DNA from: 62-47 sp044463945
GTDB lineage: Bacteria; Pseudomonadota; Alphaproteobacteria; Rhizobiales; Xanthobacteraceae
Direction of reading: 5' to 3'
Length of the DNA: 64,000 bases
Assembly (NCBI GenBank): GCA_044463945.1
Contig: JBIQLW010000012.1
Location: 27,446 to 91,445, forward strand
The position numbers and the translations under genes were made by a program. Below are positions 26,542 through 35,303 of this stretch, piece by piece. Position 1 is the stretch's first letter, and each line of letters begins with the position of its first letter. Under the pieces are notes generated by a model. It had not been told where the DNA came from. It searched no databases and worked only from the letters and a program-made list of their open reading frames with translations.

Positions 26542-27378
26542 TTAACTCGCCAGTTCCTTCGAGCGCGCCGTCGCCGCCGCTACGGCGCGTTCCAATAGCG
26601 GCTTGAAACCGTCGTCGCCCATCAGCACGCCGAGCGCGGCGGCGGTGGTGCCGCCGGGCGAGGTGACGTTCTGGCGCAGCGTCGCGGCATCGAGATCGGA
26701 GCGGTGCAGCAGTTCGCCGGAGCCTGCGACGGTTTCGCGCGCGAGCTTCGCGGCGAGATCGGCGGGCAGGCCGGCCGCGACGCCGGCGCACGCCAGTTCT
26801 TCCGCCAGCAGAAACACGTAGGCCGGCCCCGAGCCGGACACCGCCGTCACCGCGTCCATCAGCGTCTCGTCGTCGAGCCACTCCACCTTGCCGGTCGCCG
26901 CCAGCAGGGCATCGGCAACGGCGCGCCGGTCGCCGCCGACGCCCTCGCCCGGCACCGCGACGGTGATGCCGCGGCCGATCGCCGCCGGTGTATTGGGCAT
27001 CGCGCGCACCACGCTGCCGCCGCAGGCGTCGGCGATCGCGCGGATGGTGGTGCCGGCCATGATCGACACCACCAGCGTCGCAGGCGCGACCAGCGGCCGC
27101 AAGGCGGCGGCCGCCTCGCGAAACATCTGCGGCTTGACGGCGAGCACCAGCGCGCCGATGGCTCCGATGTCCGATGGCGCGGGATTGACGCGCAGTCCCT
27201 TCGCGGCCAGCGCGCGGATATCGTCGGAGACGTGCGGGTCGATCACCGCGACGCGCGCGGGATCGAGCCCGCGCGCCAGCCAGCCGGCGAGCAGCGCGCC
27301 GCCCATTTTTCCCGCGCCGGCAAGGACGACGGTGCCGTCGATCGCGTGAAGTGCGTTGGTGGCGTTAGATGAAACCAT
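26542..27378 (-). CDS. proC: Pyrroline-5-carboxylate reductase
   Basis: The 278-residue enzyme makes the last step of proline synthesis. The NAD(P)-binding fold begins VVLAGAGKMGGALLAGWLAR, with VLAVKPQMFREA and SIMAGTTIRAI further on. The catalytic/dimer region reads RAMPNTPAAIGRGIT and AVSGSGPAYVFLLAEELA, and LPADLAAKLARETVAGSGEL then NVTSPGGTTAAALGVL is the usual C-terminal motif. Length is normal. It lies downstream of the YbjN gene on the same strand. Confidence 0.96.
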   Translation of the reverse strand: MVSSNATNALHAIDGTVVLAGAGKMGGALLAGWLARGLDPARVAVIDPHVSDDIRALAAKGLRVNPAPSDIGAIGALVLAVKPQMFREAAAALRPLVAPATLVVSIMAGTTIRAIADACGGSVVRAMPNTPAAIGRGITVAVPGEGVGGDRRAVADALLAATGKVEWLDDETLMDAVTAVSGSGPAYVFLLAEELACAGVAAGLPADLAAKLARETVAGSGELLHRSDLDAATLRQNVTSPGGTTAAALGVLMGDDGFKPLLERAVAAATARSKELAS

Positions 27379-27387
27379 GGCGACGAT

Positions 27388-27432
27388 TCCCGGCGTCGTC
27401 CCTGCGAAAGCAGGGACCCATATCCACGGGTG
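27388..27432. repeat. Family A-like short hairpin (copy A13, partial)
   Basis: GTCGTCCCTGC-GAAA-GCAGGGACC is followed by CATATCCAC. The stem sequence differs from other copies but keeps its pairing and position. It lies in the 114-base gap between YbjN and proC. Confidence 0.45.
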
Positions 27433-27492
27433 TTTGTAGGTTAAGCGACGGCCGGCAACAAGCGCCGCGCAGTCGAACGCCGTGACGGGCGT

Positions 27493-27993
27493 CTACGCCT
27501 CGCCCTCGGTGTCGAACATCGCCGCGCTCATGGCCTCGGGCGCCGACTTGCCGGCCCACACCACGAACTGCAACGCCGGATAGTAGCGCTCGCACGCCTC
27601 GATCGCGCCCGACAACATCGCCTCGCACTGCGCGCTTGAGGCGACGAGGCCGTCGGGCAATAGCAGCGCCTGGCGGTACATCACCGTGCCGGTCTGCACC
27701 CAGATGTCGAAATGGCCGATCCACAATTGCTCGTTGATGGTGGCGATCAGCTTCTGCACCTCGCCGCGGCGCGCCTGCGGAATCCGCAGGTCGAACGCGC
27801 AGGCCAGATGCAGCGCCTCGATCTCGGTCATCCAGGTGAACGACAGTTGATAGTCGGTCCACGCGCCCTGGGTGACGATGGTGATCTCGTCCTCTCCCGA
27901 ACGCTCGAACGACCAGTCGTTGGTGGCGGCGATCTCCTCGACCACTTCCAGCGGACTGTTTCGGGAATCGAACGTGCTTTCGAGGAGGGACAT
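27493..27993 (-). CDS. YbjN domain protein
   Basis: The 166-residue cytoplasmic protein has the YbjN/type III secretion chaperone-like fold: NSPLEVVEEIAATNDWSFER, DYQLSFTWMTEIEALHLACA, and EAMLSGAIEACERYYPALQF near the end. E. coli YbjN influences motility and stress traits, but the molecular function is unknown. ATG 27993 has a GAGGAG-type site nearby (TCGAGGAGGGAC just upstream on this strand). It commonly neighbours proC in related bacteria. The frame is open far upstream but without homology. Confidence 0.88.
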   Translation of the reverse strand: MSLLESTFDSRNSPLEVVEEIAATNDWSFERSGEDEITIVTQGAWTDYQLSFTWMTEIEALHLACAFDLRIPQARRGEVQKLIATINEQLWIGHFDIWVQTGTVMYRQALLLPDGLVASSAQCEAMLSGAIEACERYYPALQFVVWAGKSAPEAMSAAMFDTEGEA

Positions 27994-28463
27994 GCCGTCT
28001 CGACCTTGTTGTTGTCTGTTGTGATACTGACGCGGCGGGACAACAGGCCCCGAGCCCGACGCAACGCTGCATGTCGCGAGCCGTGAGTTGAGGCCGTGCG
28101 CCGCAATCAGGCTCGCGAGGATCAAGTGATGTGATTTGCCGAATCCGCGCAACGGCGCGCCGACTCCATCCACAGGCAAACCGGCGCTCGTCCACAGATC
28201 ATCGCGCGGACGTGATGCGGGTCCGAGAACAAAACGGAATCGGATTCGCGGCGGGCGAGTCCGTGGCGCGGACTCGCGCAATGCGAGTCCCGGCGCGGCG
28301 GCTATCGGAATGGGAGCGGGGGTTAAGCGCTTGCCGGGATTACCGGATCGTCCGCATCCGCGGACGGTGACGCCTCGTTTTCCGGTCAAATGCTGAGGTG
28401 CGACGCGCGGTGCCTCGAAGGGCGACGGTGCAAGCGACAGCCTCCGCGGATCGTGCCCCCGCG
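27994..28463. other. Intergenic region between the YbjN gene and prs
   Basis: The 470 bases hold a 9-bp perfect hairpin (GCGAGTCCG, TGGCG loop, CGGACTCGC; 28255-28277), which could end prs transcripts, and half of a family A repeat (28340-28388). Open frames exist on both strands but none has a ribosome site or recognisable sequence. No gene is called. Confidence 0.5.
28340..28388. repeat. Family A half-copy (A4)
   Basis: Only the right-hand part is present: TACCGGATCGTCCGCATCCG then CGGACGGTGACGCCTCG and TTTTCCGGTCA. No matching left arm is found upstream, so the copy is truncated. Confidence 0.7.
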
Positions 28464-29417
28464 TCAGTCGAACAGGCTGGACACCGATTCCTCGGCCGCC
28501 GTGCGGCTGATGGCTTCGGCGATCAGCGGCGCGATCGGCAGCACGCGGATGTTTTTCACCGCGCGCACCGCGTCGGTCGGCTGGATCGAGTCGGTGATGA
28601 CCAGTTCCTTCATCCGGGAATTGGCGATCCGCGCCGTCGCCCCGCCGGACAGCACGCCGTGGGTGAGATAGGCGTAGACGTCCTTGGCGCCGTTGGCGAG
28701 CAGCGCGTCGGCGGCGTTGACCAGCGTGCCGCCGGAATCGACGATGTCGTCGATCAGGATGCAGGTGAAGCCGGCGACGTCGCCGATCACGTTCATCACT
28801 TCGGATTCGCCGGCGCGCTCGCGACGCTTGTCGATGATGGCGAGCGGCGCGCTGATGCGCTTGGCGAGGCCGCGCGCGCGCACCACGCCGCCGACGTCGG
28901 GCGACACCACCATCACGTTGGCGAGGTCGAATTTTTCGCGGATGTCGCGCACCATCACCGGCGAGGCGTAAAGGTTGTCGGTCGGGATGTCGAAAAAGCC
29001 CTGGATCTGGCCGGCGTGCAGGTCGAGCGTCATCACCCGGTCGGCGCCGGCGTGGGTGATGAGGTTGGCGACCAGCTTGGCGGAGATCGGCGCGCGCGAG
29101 CCGACCTTGCGGTCCTGCCGGGCGTAGCCGAAATACGGCACCACCGCGGTGATGCGGCGCGCCGAGGCGCGGCGCAGCGCGTCGATGATGATCAAAAGCT
29201 CCATCAGGTGGTCGTTGGCCGGGTAGGAGGTCGACTGGATCACGAACACGTCGGAGCCGCGCACGTTCTCCAGAATCTCGACGAAAATCTCCATGTCGGC
29301 GAAACGCCGGACGCTGGCCTTGGTCAGCGGAATGTCGAGGGCGGCGGAAATCTGCTGCGCCAGCGCCGGGTTGGAATTGCCGGCGACCAGCTTGATCGCC
29401 CCGTTCTTTGCCGACAT
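28464..29417 (-). CDS. prs: Ribose-phosphate pyrophosphokinase (PRPP synthetase)
   Basis: The 317-residue enzyme makes PRPP for nucleotide, histidine and tryptophan synthesis. Clear motifs: KLVAGNSNPALAQQI, RRFADMEIFVEI, VPYFGYARQDRKVGSRAPIS (ATP site), VMTLDLHAGQIQGFFDIP (metal site) and ILIDDIVDSGGTLVNAA (PRPP loop). Length is standard for class I. ATG 29417 gives the family start; ATG 29459 in the same frame would add 14 residues. Confidence 0.97.
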   Translation of the reverse strand: MSAKNGAIKLVAGNSNPALAQQISAALDIPLTKASVRRFADMEIFVEILENVRGSDVFVIQSTSYPANDHLMELLIIIDALRRASARRITAVVPYFGYARQDRKVGSRAPISAKLVANLITHAGADRVMTLDLHAGQIQGFFDIPTDNLYASPVMVRDIREKFDLANVMVVSPDVGGVVRARGLAKRISAPLAIIDKRRERAGESEVMNVIGDVAGFTCILIDDIVDSGGTLVNAADALLANGAKDVYAYLTHGVLSGGATARIANSRMKELVITDSIQPTDAVRAVKNIRVLPIAPLIAEAISRTAAEESVSSLFD

Positions 29418-29575
29418 CGTCGCTTTTCCCCCGGTCTTGGTGGACACAACGTTCAGCATATCGGCGACCTGCTCGGACTGGCGCCCCGGACATCGGGCCC
29501 ATGGATGACGGGCGTGGTGATATCAAGGCCGCCCCGGCGCTGGCAACCCGTCGCGGGCGCTTTTCGGGGGTTAAA

Positions 29576-30193
29576 TCAGCGCGATCGCGCGCCGGCGGGC
29601 TCGTCCATGCTGGCGAAGCTGAGCGCGCCCGCGGGGTGTCCGCTGTCGGCCACGGCCGGGCCGTCGGCCTGGGGCGGCGCGGCGGCGGGCGGCGGGGGCG
29701 GTTCGGCCGGAACGCCGCCGGTGATCGCACTGATGCCGCTGAGGCCGGCCTGCGCGATCCGCCGCAGCGTGGTGTCGTCCGCCGCCGCCCAGGCGTTGCC
29801 GCCGGCCGCGCCGACCGGCTCGGCGCCCCGCAGCCGCAGGGTGCGGCGCTGGTCGCGGTCGTAGACGTCCCAGACCCAGTCGATCGAGGTTTTCCCGCGA
29901 AGGGTCTGCGCGGCGAGGTAGCTGCGGACGCGATAGGCCGCCGGGCTGCGGCGCGACACCACGGCGACGTTGCGCAGCCGGGCTTCGCTGTCGAGGATAT
30001 CGACCATGCGGTCGAACACCTGCGGCGGCGGGCCGTCGATCGATTCGAACGCCACCGTCGGCCCGGTCGCGCTGCCGGTGCTCGCAACCGGCCCCTGACC
30101 GTCGCTGACGCAACCCGCGAGCGCGCTTCCCAGCGCCAGCACCATGGCGGCGCGGAGCCGGGTCCGCAGAGGGAAGACGCGAAGGGGGTGCAT
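29576..30193 (-). CDS. Putative lipoprotein of unknown function
   Basis: The 205-residue protein has a basic start (RVFPLRTRLR), a hydrophobic segment and a lipobox LAGC with Cys at about residue 28, so it is probably lipid-anchored after processing by Lgt, whose gene is 2 kb away. The mature part has a ~110-residue conserved-looking region (PPPQVFDRMVDILDSEARLR, YRVRSYLAAQTLRGKTSIDW, VWDVYDRDQRRTLRLRGAEP) and then a Pro/Ala-rich tail. No family is recognised with confidence. It lies 158 bases upstream of prs on the same strand. Confidence 0.8.
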   Translation of the reverse strand: MHPLRVFPLRTRLRAAMVLALGSALAGCVSDGQGPVASTGSATGPTVAFESIDGPPPQVFDRMVDILDSEARLRNVAVVSRRSPAAYRVRSYLAAQTLRGKTSIDWVWDVYDRDQRRTLRLRGAEPVGAAGGNAWAAADDTTLRRIAQAGLSGISAITGGVPAEPPPPPAAAPPQADGPAVADSGHPAGALSFASMDEPAGARSR

Positions 30194-30343
30194 CGGGCTT
30201 GGGACTCGTCGTGGGCCGGCGGGTCCAGAACCGATATCGTTAAAATCCGTTAACGTCTAGGGCAGGGGCTCGCCCCAGACGGCCGAAGGTCAACCGATCC
30301 CCACCATCGTCGCGTGGAATTGCCTCAAATTGATCGCGGGCCG

Positions 30344-31114
30344 TCAGCCGCCGGCCAGCGCGATGGCGTGGACGTGGCGGCCGTAGTCCGGCTCATGGCG
30401 ATGCACCGAACGGCGATAGCTGAAGAAGCGGTCGTCGGAATAGGTGTCGTCGCCGAGGTCGTCGATCATCAGCACGCCGGCCTGCTCCAGCCGGTCGCGG
30501 ATGAAGCCGGCGAGGTCGAACATCGCGTGGCCGTCGCGCGCGGCGGACACGAAGAAGCGGGCATGATCGGCGTCGTCGGCGGTGAAGCGTTCGACGAACT
30601 CGGCGCCGACCTCGTAGCTCGGCTGGCGGATCAGGGGGCCGATCGCGGCGACGATGCCGTTGCGTTCGGCCCCGAGCGTCTCCATCGCATCGACGGTCGA
30701 TTCCAGCACGCCGGTGAGCGCGCCCTTCCAGCCGGCATGGGCCGCGCCGATCACGCGGGCCTTGGGATCGGCGAACAGCACCGGGCCGCAGTCGGCGGTG
30801 GTGATGCCGATGGCGAGGCCGGGGGTGCGGGTGACGATGGCGTCGGCGCGCGGCCGCGCGTCGCCCTCCCACGGCGTCTCGGCGACCGCGACGTCCGGCG
30901 AATGCACCTGATAGGCGGTGAGGAGGCGCGCCGGCGCGACGCCGATGGCGGCGGCCATGCGGGCGCGGTTCTCGCTGACATGCGCGGGCTTGTCGCGCGA
31001 GCCGATGCCGCCGTTGAGGCTGGCATAGATGCCGTCCGAGACGCCGCCCTCGCGCGTGAAGAAGGCGTGGCGCAGGTTGGGGACGGCGGCGAGCAGCGGC
31101 GAGGCAAGCATCAT
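30344..31114 (-). CDS. pgeF: PgeF/YfiH family protein (peptidoglycan editing factor, purine nucleoside phosphorylase-like)
   Basis: The 256-residue protein belongs to the YfiH/LACC1 family, formerly called polyphenol oxidase or laccase-domain proteins. Motifs: FFTREGGVSDGIYASLNGG, AYQVHSPDVAV, ITTADCGPVLFADP (metal Cys) and VIGAAHAGWKGALTGVLE (metal His). E. coli YfiH removes wrongly built muropeptide precursors, and homologues act on adenosine and inosine. ATG 31114 overlaps the midA stop by 4 bases (ATGATG start), so it is the third gene of the lgt-midA-pgeF operon. Confidence 0.92.
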   Translation of the reverse strand: MMLASPLLAAVPNLRHAFFTREGGVSDGIYASLNGGIGSRDKPAHVSENRARMAAAIGVAPARLLTAYQVHSPDVAVAETPWEGDARPRADAIVTRTPGLAIGITTADCGPVLFADPKARVIGAAHAGWKGALTGVLESTVDAMETLGAERNGIVAAIGPLIRQPSYEVGAEFVERFTADDADHARFFVSAARDGHAMFDLAGFIRDRLEQAGVLMIDDLGDDTYSDDRFFSYRRSVHRHEPDYGRHVHAIALAGG

Positions 31115-32244
31115 GGCGCGGCTCCGGTGGCGGGCTCCTGCTGCTCCTCGTCGGCGAAGCCGACCAGCATGGGCAGCGACGGATCGGAGATCGCCAGCAC
31201 CTTGAACATCGCGCCCATGCCGCCGCGTCCGCCGCCGATCAGGCGCGCCTTCGCGGTCCTGATGCCTTCCGCCACGTCCTCGCTGGCCTTGGCCATCAAC
31301 GACTGGGCGCGGGCCTCGATGCCGAGCCGTTGCAGAAACTCGCCCTGCGTCACCGGGCCGTGGACGCAGGCGCCGACATCCTCGGCGGCGCGCGCCAGCG
31401 CCTGAAAATCGACGTGGGCGGTGACGTCCGCCTCGCCCGCGTTCTGCAACGGGTCGGCGTAGCTGTGGCGGGCGATGGCCTGCAAGGTGTCGCCGGCGTC
31501 GCTGCGCACATGGCCGTAATCGATGATCAGCGCCGCGCCGCCGGTGTCGCGCAGCCGTGTCGCCAGATTCATGATCTCGGCGTCGGGCCGCCATTCGAAG
31601 ATCGCGCCGACCGGGGCCACCCGCACCATCGGCGGCAGCAGCACCTCGAAGCGCGGCACGGGCTCCGGGGCGACGCCGAACGTCAGCTTGCCGGCGGCAT
31701 CGACCTCGACGGTGCGCTCGTGCCAGCCGTCCTCGCGCCGGACCATCTGATGGATCGGCAGCACGTCGAAATATTCGTTGGCGAGGATGATCGAAGGCCC
31801 ACGCGGCACCGCGTCGAGGCTCCGGTGCCAATGTACGTTGCCGAGTCCGGCCAGCGTTTCGCGCTGCCGGTCGCGCAGCACCGGATTGATCTCGACCATG
31901 TGGACGCTGAGCGCCTCATAGAGCGGCGGCAGCACCCGCAGCGCGCGCATCGCGTCGGCCATCATGGTGCCGCGGCCGGGGCCGAGTTCGATCAGATGCA
32001 GGTCCGGCGGCGATCCCATCGCGCGCCACACCGAGGCCGCCCACAGCCCGATCAGTTCGCCGAACATCTGGCTGACCTCGGGCGCGGTGATGAAGTCGCC
32101 CTCGCGGCCGAGCGGATCGTGCGCGACGTAATAGCCGTAGCGCGGATGGGTCAGGCACAGCTCCATGTAGCGCCACACCGGCATCGGCCCGGCGGTGGCG
32201 ATCAGCCGCGCGATCTCGTGATGGAGGGGCGAGGCGTCGATCAT
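31111..32244 (-). CDS. SAM-dependent methyltransferase of the MidA/NDUFAF7 family
   Basis: The 377-residue protein has the family signature LTHPRYGYYVAHDPLGREGD then FITAPEVSQMFGEL, and the AdoMet site LIELGPGRGTMMADAMRAL. VEINPVLRDRQRETL, IILANEYFDVLPIHQMVR and GGAALIIDYGH follow as in the family. The mitochondrial homologue NDUFAF7 dimethylates an Arg of the NDUFS2 subunit of complex I; a similar NuoD target is possible in an alphaproteobacterium but is inference. It is coupled to lgt (ATGA overlap) and to pgeF. Confidence 0.92.
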   Translation of the reverse strand: MIDASPLHHEIARLIATAGPMPVWRYMELCLTHPRYGYYVAHDPLGREGDFITAPEVSQMFGELIGLWAASVWRAMGSPPDLHLIELGPGRGTMMADAMRALRVLPPLYEALSVHMVEINPVLRDRQRETLAGLGNVHWHRSLDAVPRGPSIILANEYFDVLPIHQMVRREDGWHERTVEVDAAGKLTFGVAPEPVPRFEVLLPPMVRVAPVGAIFEWRPDAEIMNLATRLRDTGGAALIIDYGHVRSDAGDTLQAIARHSYADPLQNAGEADVTAHVDFQALARAAEDVGACVHGPVTQGEFLQRLGIEARAQSLMAKASEDVAEGIRTAKARLIGGGRGGMGAMFKVLAISDPSLPMLVGFADEEQQEPATGAAP

Positions 32245-33095
32245 GGCGCGCCCCGCGCGGCGGCGTGCGGTTGCGGCTTGCGCCGCAGCGCCGCGACGAT
32301 GACGGCGATGCCGACGAGCACCATCGGGATCGACAGCAACATGCCCATCGTCAGCCCGCCCCACAGGAAGCCGAGTTGCGGATCGGGCTCGCGGAACAAC
32401 TCGCCGGTGATGCGCGCCAGACCATACAGGGCAATGAAGCTGCCGAGGATCAGGCCCGGCCGCTTCAACGCGCCGGCGCGGATCATCAGCGCGAGCACGG
32501 CGAACAGCACGATGCCTTCGAGGCCGGCCTCGTAAAGCTGGCTGGGATGGCGCGGCAGCGGCCCGCCGTTCGGGAACACCATCGCCCAAGGCAGGCTCGG
32601 GTCGGCCGGCCGGCCCCACAGCTCGCTGTTGATGAAGTTGGCGATGCGGCCGAGGAACAGGCCGATCGGCCCGACCGCGCAGGTGATGTCGCCGAGCGAC
32701 AGGATCGGGACGTTGCGCTTCCAGCCGAACAGCATCACGGCGGCGACGCAGCCGAGGAAGCCGCCATGGAACGACATGCCGCCTTCCCACAGTTCGAAAA
32801 TTTTCACCGGGTGCTGGATGAAGAAATCGAGATTGTAGAACAGCACGTAGCCGGTACGGCCGCCGAGGATGATGCCGAGCGTCACCCACAGGATGAAGTC
32901 GTCCATCTGCGCCAGCGTGATCGGCGATTTGCCACCCCACAGTTGCGGCCGGCGGATCACCGCGCGCGCGTAAATCCAGCCGAGCACGATGCCGCCGATA
33001 TAGGCCAGCGCGTACCAGCGGATCGCGAACGGCCCGATCGAGACGGCGACCGGATCGAACACCGGAAAGGCGATGGCGAGGGTGGGTATCGGCAC
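32241..33095 (-). CDS. lgt: Prolipoprotein diacylglyceryl transferase
   Basis: The 284-residue inner-membrane enzyme transfers diacylglycerol from phosphatidylglycerol to the lipobox Cys of prolipoproteins. The Lgt signature GLFLGRIANFINSELWGRP is intact, as are the HGGFLG segment (SFHGGFLGCVAAV), HPSQLYEAGLEG and YGLARITGELFREPD. Seven hydrophobic segments fit the family. The start is GTG 33095 (PIPTLAIAFPVFDPVAVSIG follows). It is the first gene of the overlapping lgt-midA-pgeF operon and divergent from ubiK. Confidence 0.96.
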   Translation of the reverse strand: MPIPTLAIAFPVFDPVAVSIGPFAIRWYALAYIGGIVLGWIYARAVIRRPQLWGGKSPITLAQMDDFILWVTLGIILGGRTGYVLFYNLDFFIQHPVKIFELWEGGMSFHGGFLGCVAAVMLFGWKRNVPILSLGDITCAVGPIGLFLGRIANFINSELWGRPADPSLPWAMVFPNGGPLPRHPSQLYEAGLEGIVLFAVLALMIRAGALKRPGLILGSFIALYGLARITGELFREPDPQLGFLWGGLTMGMLLSIPMVLVGIAVIVAALRRKPQPHAAARGAP

Positions 33096-33351
33096 GTTGG
33101 CTGCGATTCGAAAGGGGCGGCGCGCTAATGTGGCGGTTCAGAAGTTCGCTTCATTTTCCCGGCAAGGCTGCAAGCGAACTTCGGATTCGGGACGCTAGGC
33201 CCGGCAAGATCGCAAGGAAAGCCGGCCGTGGCAAGGCGGCGGCTCGCCCTGCGCCTGCGCTGGTCCCGTCGGCGGGCTTGAAGTCGGCGGGCGCGATCGC
33301 CATTCTTGAGGATAATAGCGACGCTTATCGCCGATCGCGGGAGATATCTGC

Positions 33352-33636
33352 ATGACCCAGACCACCAATCGTTTTTTCGACGAGATCGGCCGCCTGATGA
33401 ACGACGCCGCCGGCGCCGCGCAGGGCGTCAAGCGCGAGGTCGATGCGGTGGTGCGCAACCAGGCCGAGCGGATCCTGCGCGACCTCGACATCGTCAAGCG
33501 CGAGGAGTTCGAGGCGGTGAAGGAGATGGCGCGGCTGGCGCGCGAGGAGAACGAGGCGCTCAAGGCCCGCATTGCTGCGCTGGAGGCGAAGCTCGGGGCC
33601 GCGCCCCCCGCGCCGGACGGCGGCGGCTCCCGCTGA
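33352..33636 (+). CDS. ubiK: Ubiquinone biosynthesis accessory factor UbiK-like (BMFP/DUF526)
   Basis: The 94-residue protein has the two-part layout of the BMFP/YqiC family: an amphipathic N-terminal helix (RFFDEIGRLMNDAAGAAQGV) and a C-terminal coiled coil (REEFEAVKEMARLAREENEA). In enterobacteria UbiK helps assemble the ubiquinone-synthesis complex and binds lipids. The Ala/Pro/Gly-rich tail is short and not conserved. It is divergent from lgt and followed by a family A repeat. Confidence 0.85.
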   Translation: MTQTTNRFFDEIGRLMNDAAGAAQGVKREVDAVVRNQAERILRDLDIVKREEFEAVKEMARLAREENEALKARIAALEAKLGAAPPAPDGGGSR

Positions 33637-33660
33637 GGCGTCGCCCGCGCCTAGGCGAGC

Positions 33661-33780
33661 GGTCGTCATGCCCGCGAAGGCGGGCATCCAGTATTCCGTG
33701 TGGAATCAGATTTCCCATACGCCTGCCCCGGATTACTGGATCGTCCGATGTCGCGGACGGTGACGCGGTATTTCCGATCA
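33661..33780. repeat. Family A two-hairpin repeat (copy A5)
   Basis: The first hairpin has the variant but paired stem ATGCCCGC-GAAG-GCGGGCAT. The second is TGGATCGTCCG-ATGT-CGCGGACGG, slightly imperfect. Its ~45-base centre (CAGTATTCCGTGTGGAATC, AGATTTCCCATACGCCTGCC) is almost identical to the centre of copy A11 at 57478-57592. Confidence 0.85.
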
Positions 33781-33910
33781 GCCGCCGAAGTGCGAGCCAA
33801 GCCGGAATAAATCCGGCCGTTTCCTTGTGTTTTCCGGATGTTGGCGCTAAAAGCCCCGGCATGTCCCGCGGCCCCTGCACCCCTGGAGGCTTGCCGCCGG
33901 CATGAGCACG

Positions 33911-33934
33911 GGCCGCTTCGCGGCCTTTAACTTT
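33911..33934 (+). promoter_or_regulatory. Hairpin with T-rich tail in the rplY leader
   Basis: GGCCGC-TTC-GCGGCC followed by TTTAACTTTT lies 22 bases before the rplY ATG. It resembles a weak terminator or attenuator, or a target for the L25 protein itself. The role is inferred from position. Confidence 0.4.
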
Positions 33935-33955
33935 TACAAAACAAGGATTTATACG

Positions 33956-34654
33956 ATGGCGACCGTCAAGGAATTGAAGGCGACCGCGCGTCCGAAGGCC
34001 GGCAAGGGGGCCGCTCGGGCAGAACGTCGCGCCGGCCGGGTTCCGGCCGTGATCTACGGCAACAACGAGCCCCCGCTGACCATCTCGCTCGACGACCGGG
34101 AACTGCGTCAGCGCCTTCAGGCCGGCCGTTTCCTTACCACGATTCACGACATCGTGCTGGACGGCAAGAAGCACCGCGTCATCCCGCGCGACTTCAGCCT
34201 CGATCCGGTGCGTGACTTCCCGCTGCATGTCGATTTCCTGCGGCTCGGCCAGGGCGCGACGATCCGCGTCAGCGTGCCGCTGCACGTCCTCAACGCCGAA
34301 ACCGCGCCGGGCGTGAAGCGTGGCGGCACCGTCAACATCGTCACCCACACGATCGATCTCGAAGTGCCGGCCGACAACATCCCGCAGTATCTCGAAGCGG
34401 ACGTCGGCGCGCTCGACATCAACGGCTCGCTGCACCTCGCCGACATCAAGCTGCCGGAGAACGCCAAGCTCATCACCCGCGCCGACGCGACGCTGGTGAC
34501 CGTGGTGCCGCCGTCCGGCTTCGCCGAGGAGCAGAAGGCCGCAGCCAGCGCGCCCGCCGCGGGCGCCGCTCCCGCCGCCGGTGCGGCTGCGGCCGGCGCG
34601 GCCGCTCCCGCCGCTGGTGCCGCCAAGCCCGCCGCCGGCGACAAGAAGAAGTAA
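33956..34654 (+). CDS. rplY: 50S ribosomal protein L25/general stress protein Ctc
   Basis: The 232-residue protein binds 5S rRNA. It has the L25 N-terminal domain (residues 1-95: LKATARPKAGKGAARAERRA, GRVPAVIYGNNEPPLTISLD) and the TL5/Ctc C-terminal beta domain (RDFSLDPVRDFPLHVDFLRL, NIVTHTIDLEVPADNIPQYL). A ~45-residue Ala/Pro/Gly-rich tail ending in KPAAGDKKK is typical of alphaproteobacterial Ctc. ATG 33956 gives the family start MATVKELKA. It is followed 24 bases later by pth, the common rplY-pth order. Confidence 0.96.
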   Translation: MATVKELKATARPKAGKGAARAERRAGRVPAVIYGNNEPPLTISLDDRELRQRLQAGRFLTTIHDIVLDGKKHRVIPRDFSLDPVRDFPLHVDFLRLGQGATIRVSVPLHVLNAETAPGVKRGGTVNIVTHTIDLEVPADNIPQYLEADVGALDINGSLHLADIKLPENAKLITRADATLVTVVPPSGFAEEQKAAASAPAAGAAPAAGAAAAGAAAPAAGAAKPAAGDKKK

Positions 34655-34678
34655 GGCAAGGCGCGGGGGGCCCGCGTC

Positions 34679-35281
34679 ATGCGGCTCTTTGTCGGGCTCG
34701 GCAATCCTGGCGCGAAGTATCAGGGCAACCGGCACAACATCGGGTTCGTTGCGGTCGAAGCGATGGCGCGGCGTCACGGTTTCGCACCGTGGCGCCGCCG
34801 CTTTCAGGGCGAGGCGTCGGAAGGCGCGCTCGACGGCGAGCGCGTCGTGCTGCTCAAGCCCGCGACCTACATGAACGAGTCCGGCCGCGCGGTCGGCGAG
34901 GCGATGCACTTCTTCAAGCTGGCGCTCTCCGACCTCAGCGTGTTCCACGACGAACTCGAACTGCCGCCCGGCAAGGTCCGCGTCAAGGTCGGCGGCGGCA
35001 TCGCCGGCCACAACGGCCTGCGTTCGATCTCGGCGCATGTCGGCAACGACTATCGGCGGGTGCGGATCGGCATCGGCCATCCCGGCGTGAAGGAGCTGGT
35101 GCACGGCTACGTGCTGAGCGATTTCGCCAAGGCGGAGCGGCCGCGCTTCGAGGCGCTGTGCGACATCGTCGCCGACAACGCCGCGCTGCTTGCGGCCGGC
35201 AAAGATTCGACGTTCCAGAACCGGGTGCATCTGGCGATGCAGGCCAAGGGGTTCGGGGACGACGCCGGTAAAACCGCATGA
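34679..35281 (+). CDS. pth: Peptidyl-tRNA hydrolase
   Basis: The 200-residue enzyme recycles peptidyl-tRNA. The Pth signature is intact: FVGLGNPGAKYQGNRHNIGF with the catalytic His, LLKPATYMNESGRAVGEAMH, VFHDELELPPGKVRVKVGGG with the active-site Asp, and AGHNGLRSISAHVG. Length is normal. It sits in the rplY-pth-ychF cluster. Confidence 0.97.
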   Translation: MRLFVGLGNPGAKYQGNRHNIGFVAVEAMARRHGFAPWRRRFQGEASEGALDGERVVLLKPATYMNESGRAVGEAMHFFKLALSDLSVFHDELELPPGKVRVKVGGGIAGHNGLRSISAHVGNDYRRVRIGIGHPGVKELVHGYVLSDFAKAERPRFEALCDIVADNAALLAAGKDSTFQNRVHLAMQAKGFGDDAGKTA

Positions 35282-35303
35282 GCGGAATGCGAAGATAGTT
35301 TAA

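Larger units (their letters stand above)
33637..33955. other. Intergenic region between ubiK and rplY
   Basis: The 319 bases hold family A copy A5 (33661-33780), then about 120 bases of leader sequence before rplY, ending with a GC hairpin and T-rich stretch at 33911-33934. No gene was found. Confidence 0.5.

Noticed and set aside
28131..28396. Two short plus-strand frames between the YbjN gene and prs
   Set aside because: Both end inside a family A half-repeat, have no ribosome site, and are Arg-rich without any family pattern.
27493..30087. A single 864-residue minus-strand frame spanning YbjN to the lipoprotein
   Set aside because: Only the last 166 residues (YbjN) make sense. The rest covers prs in the wrong frame and an intergenic region.
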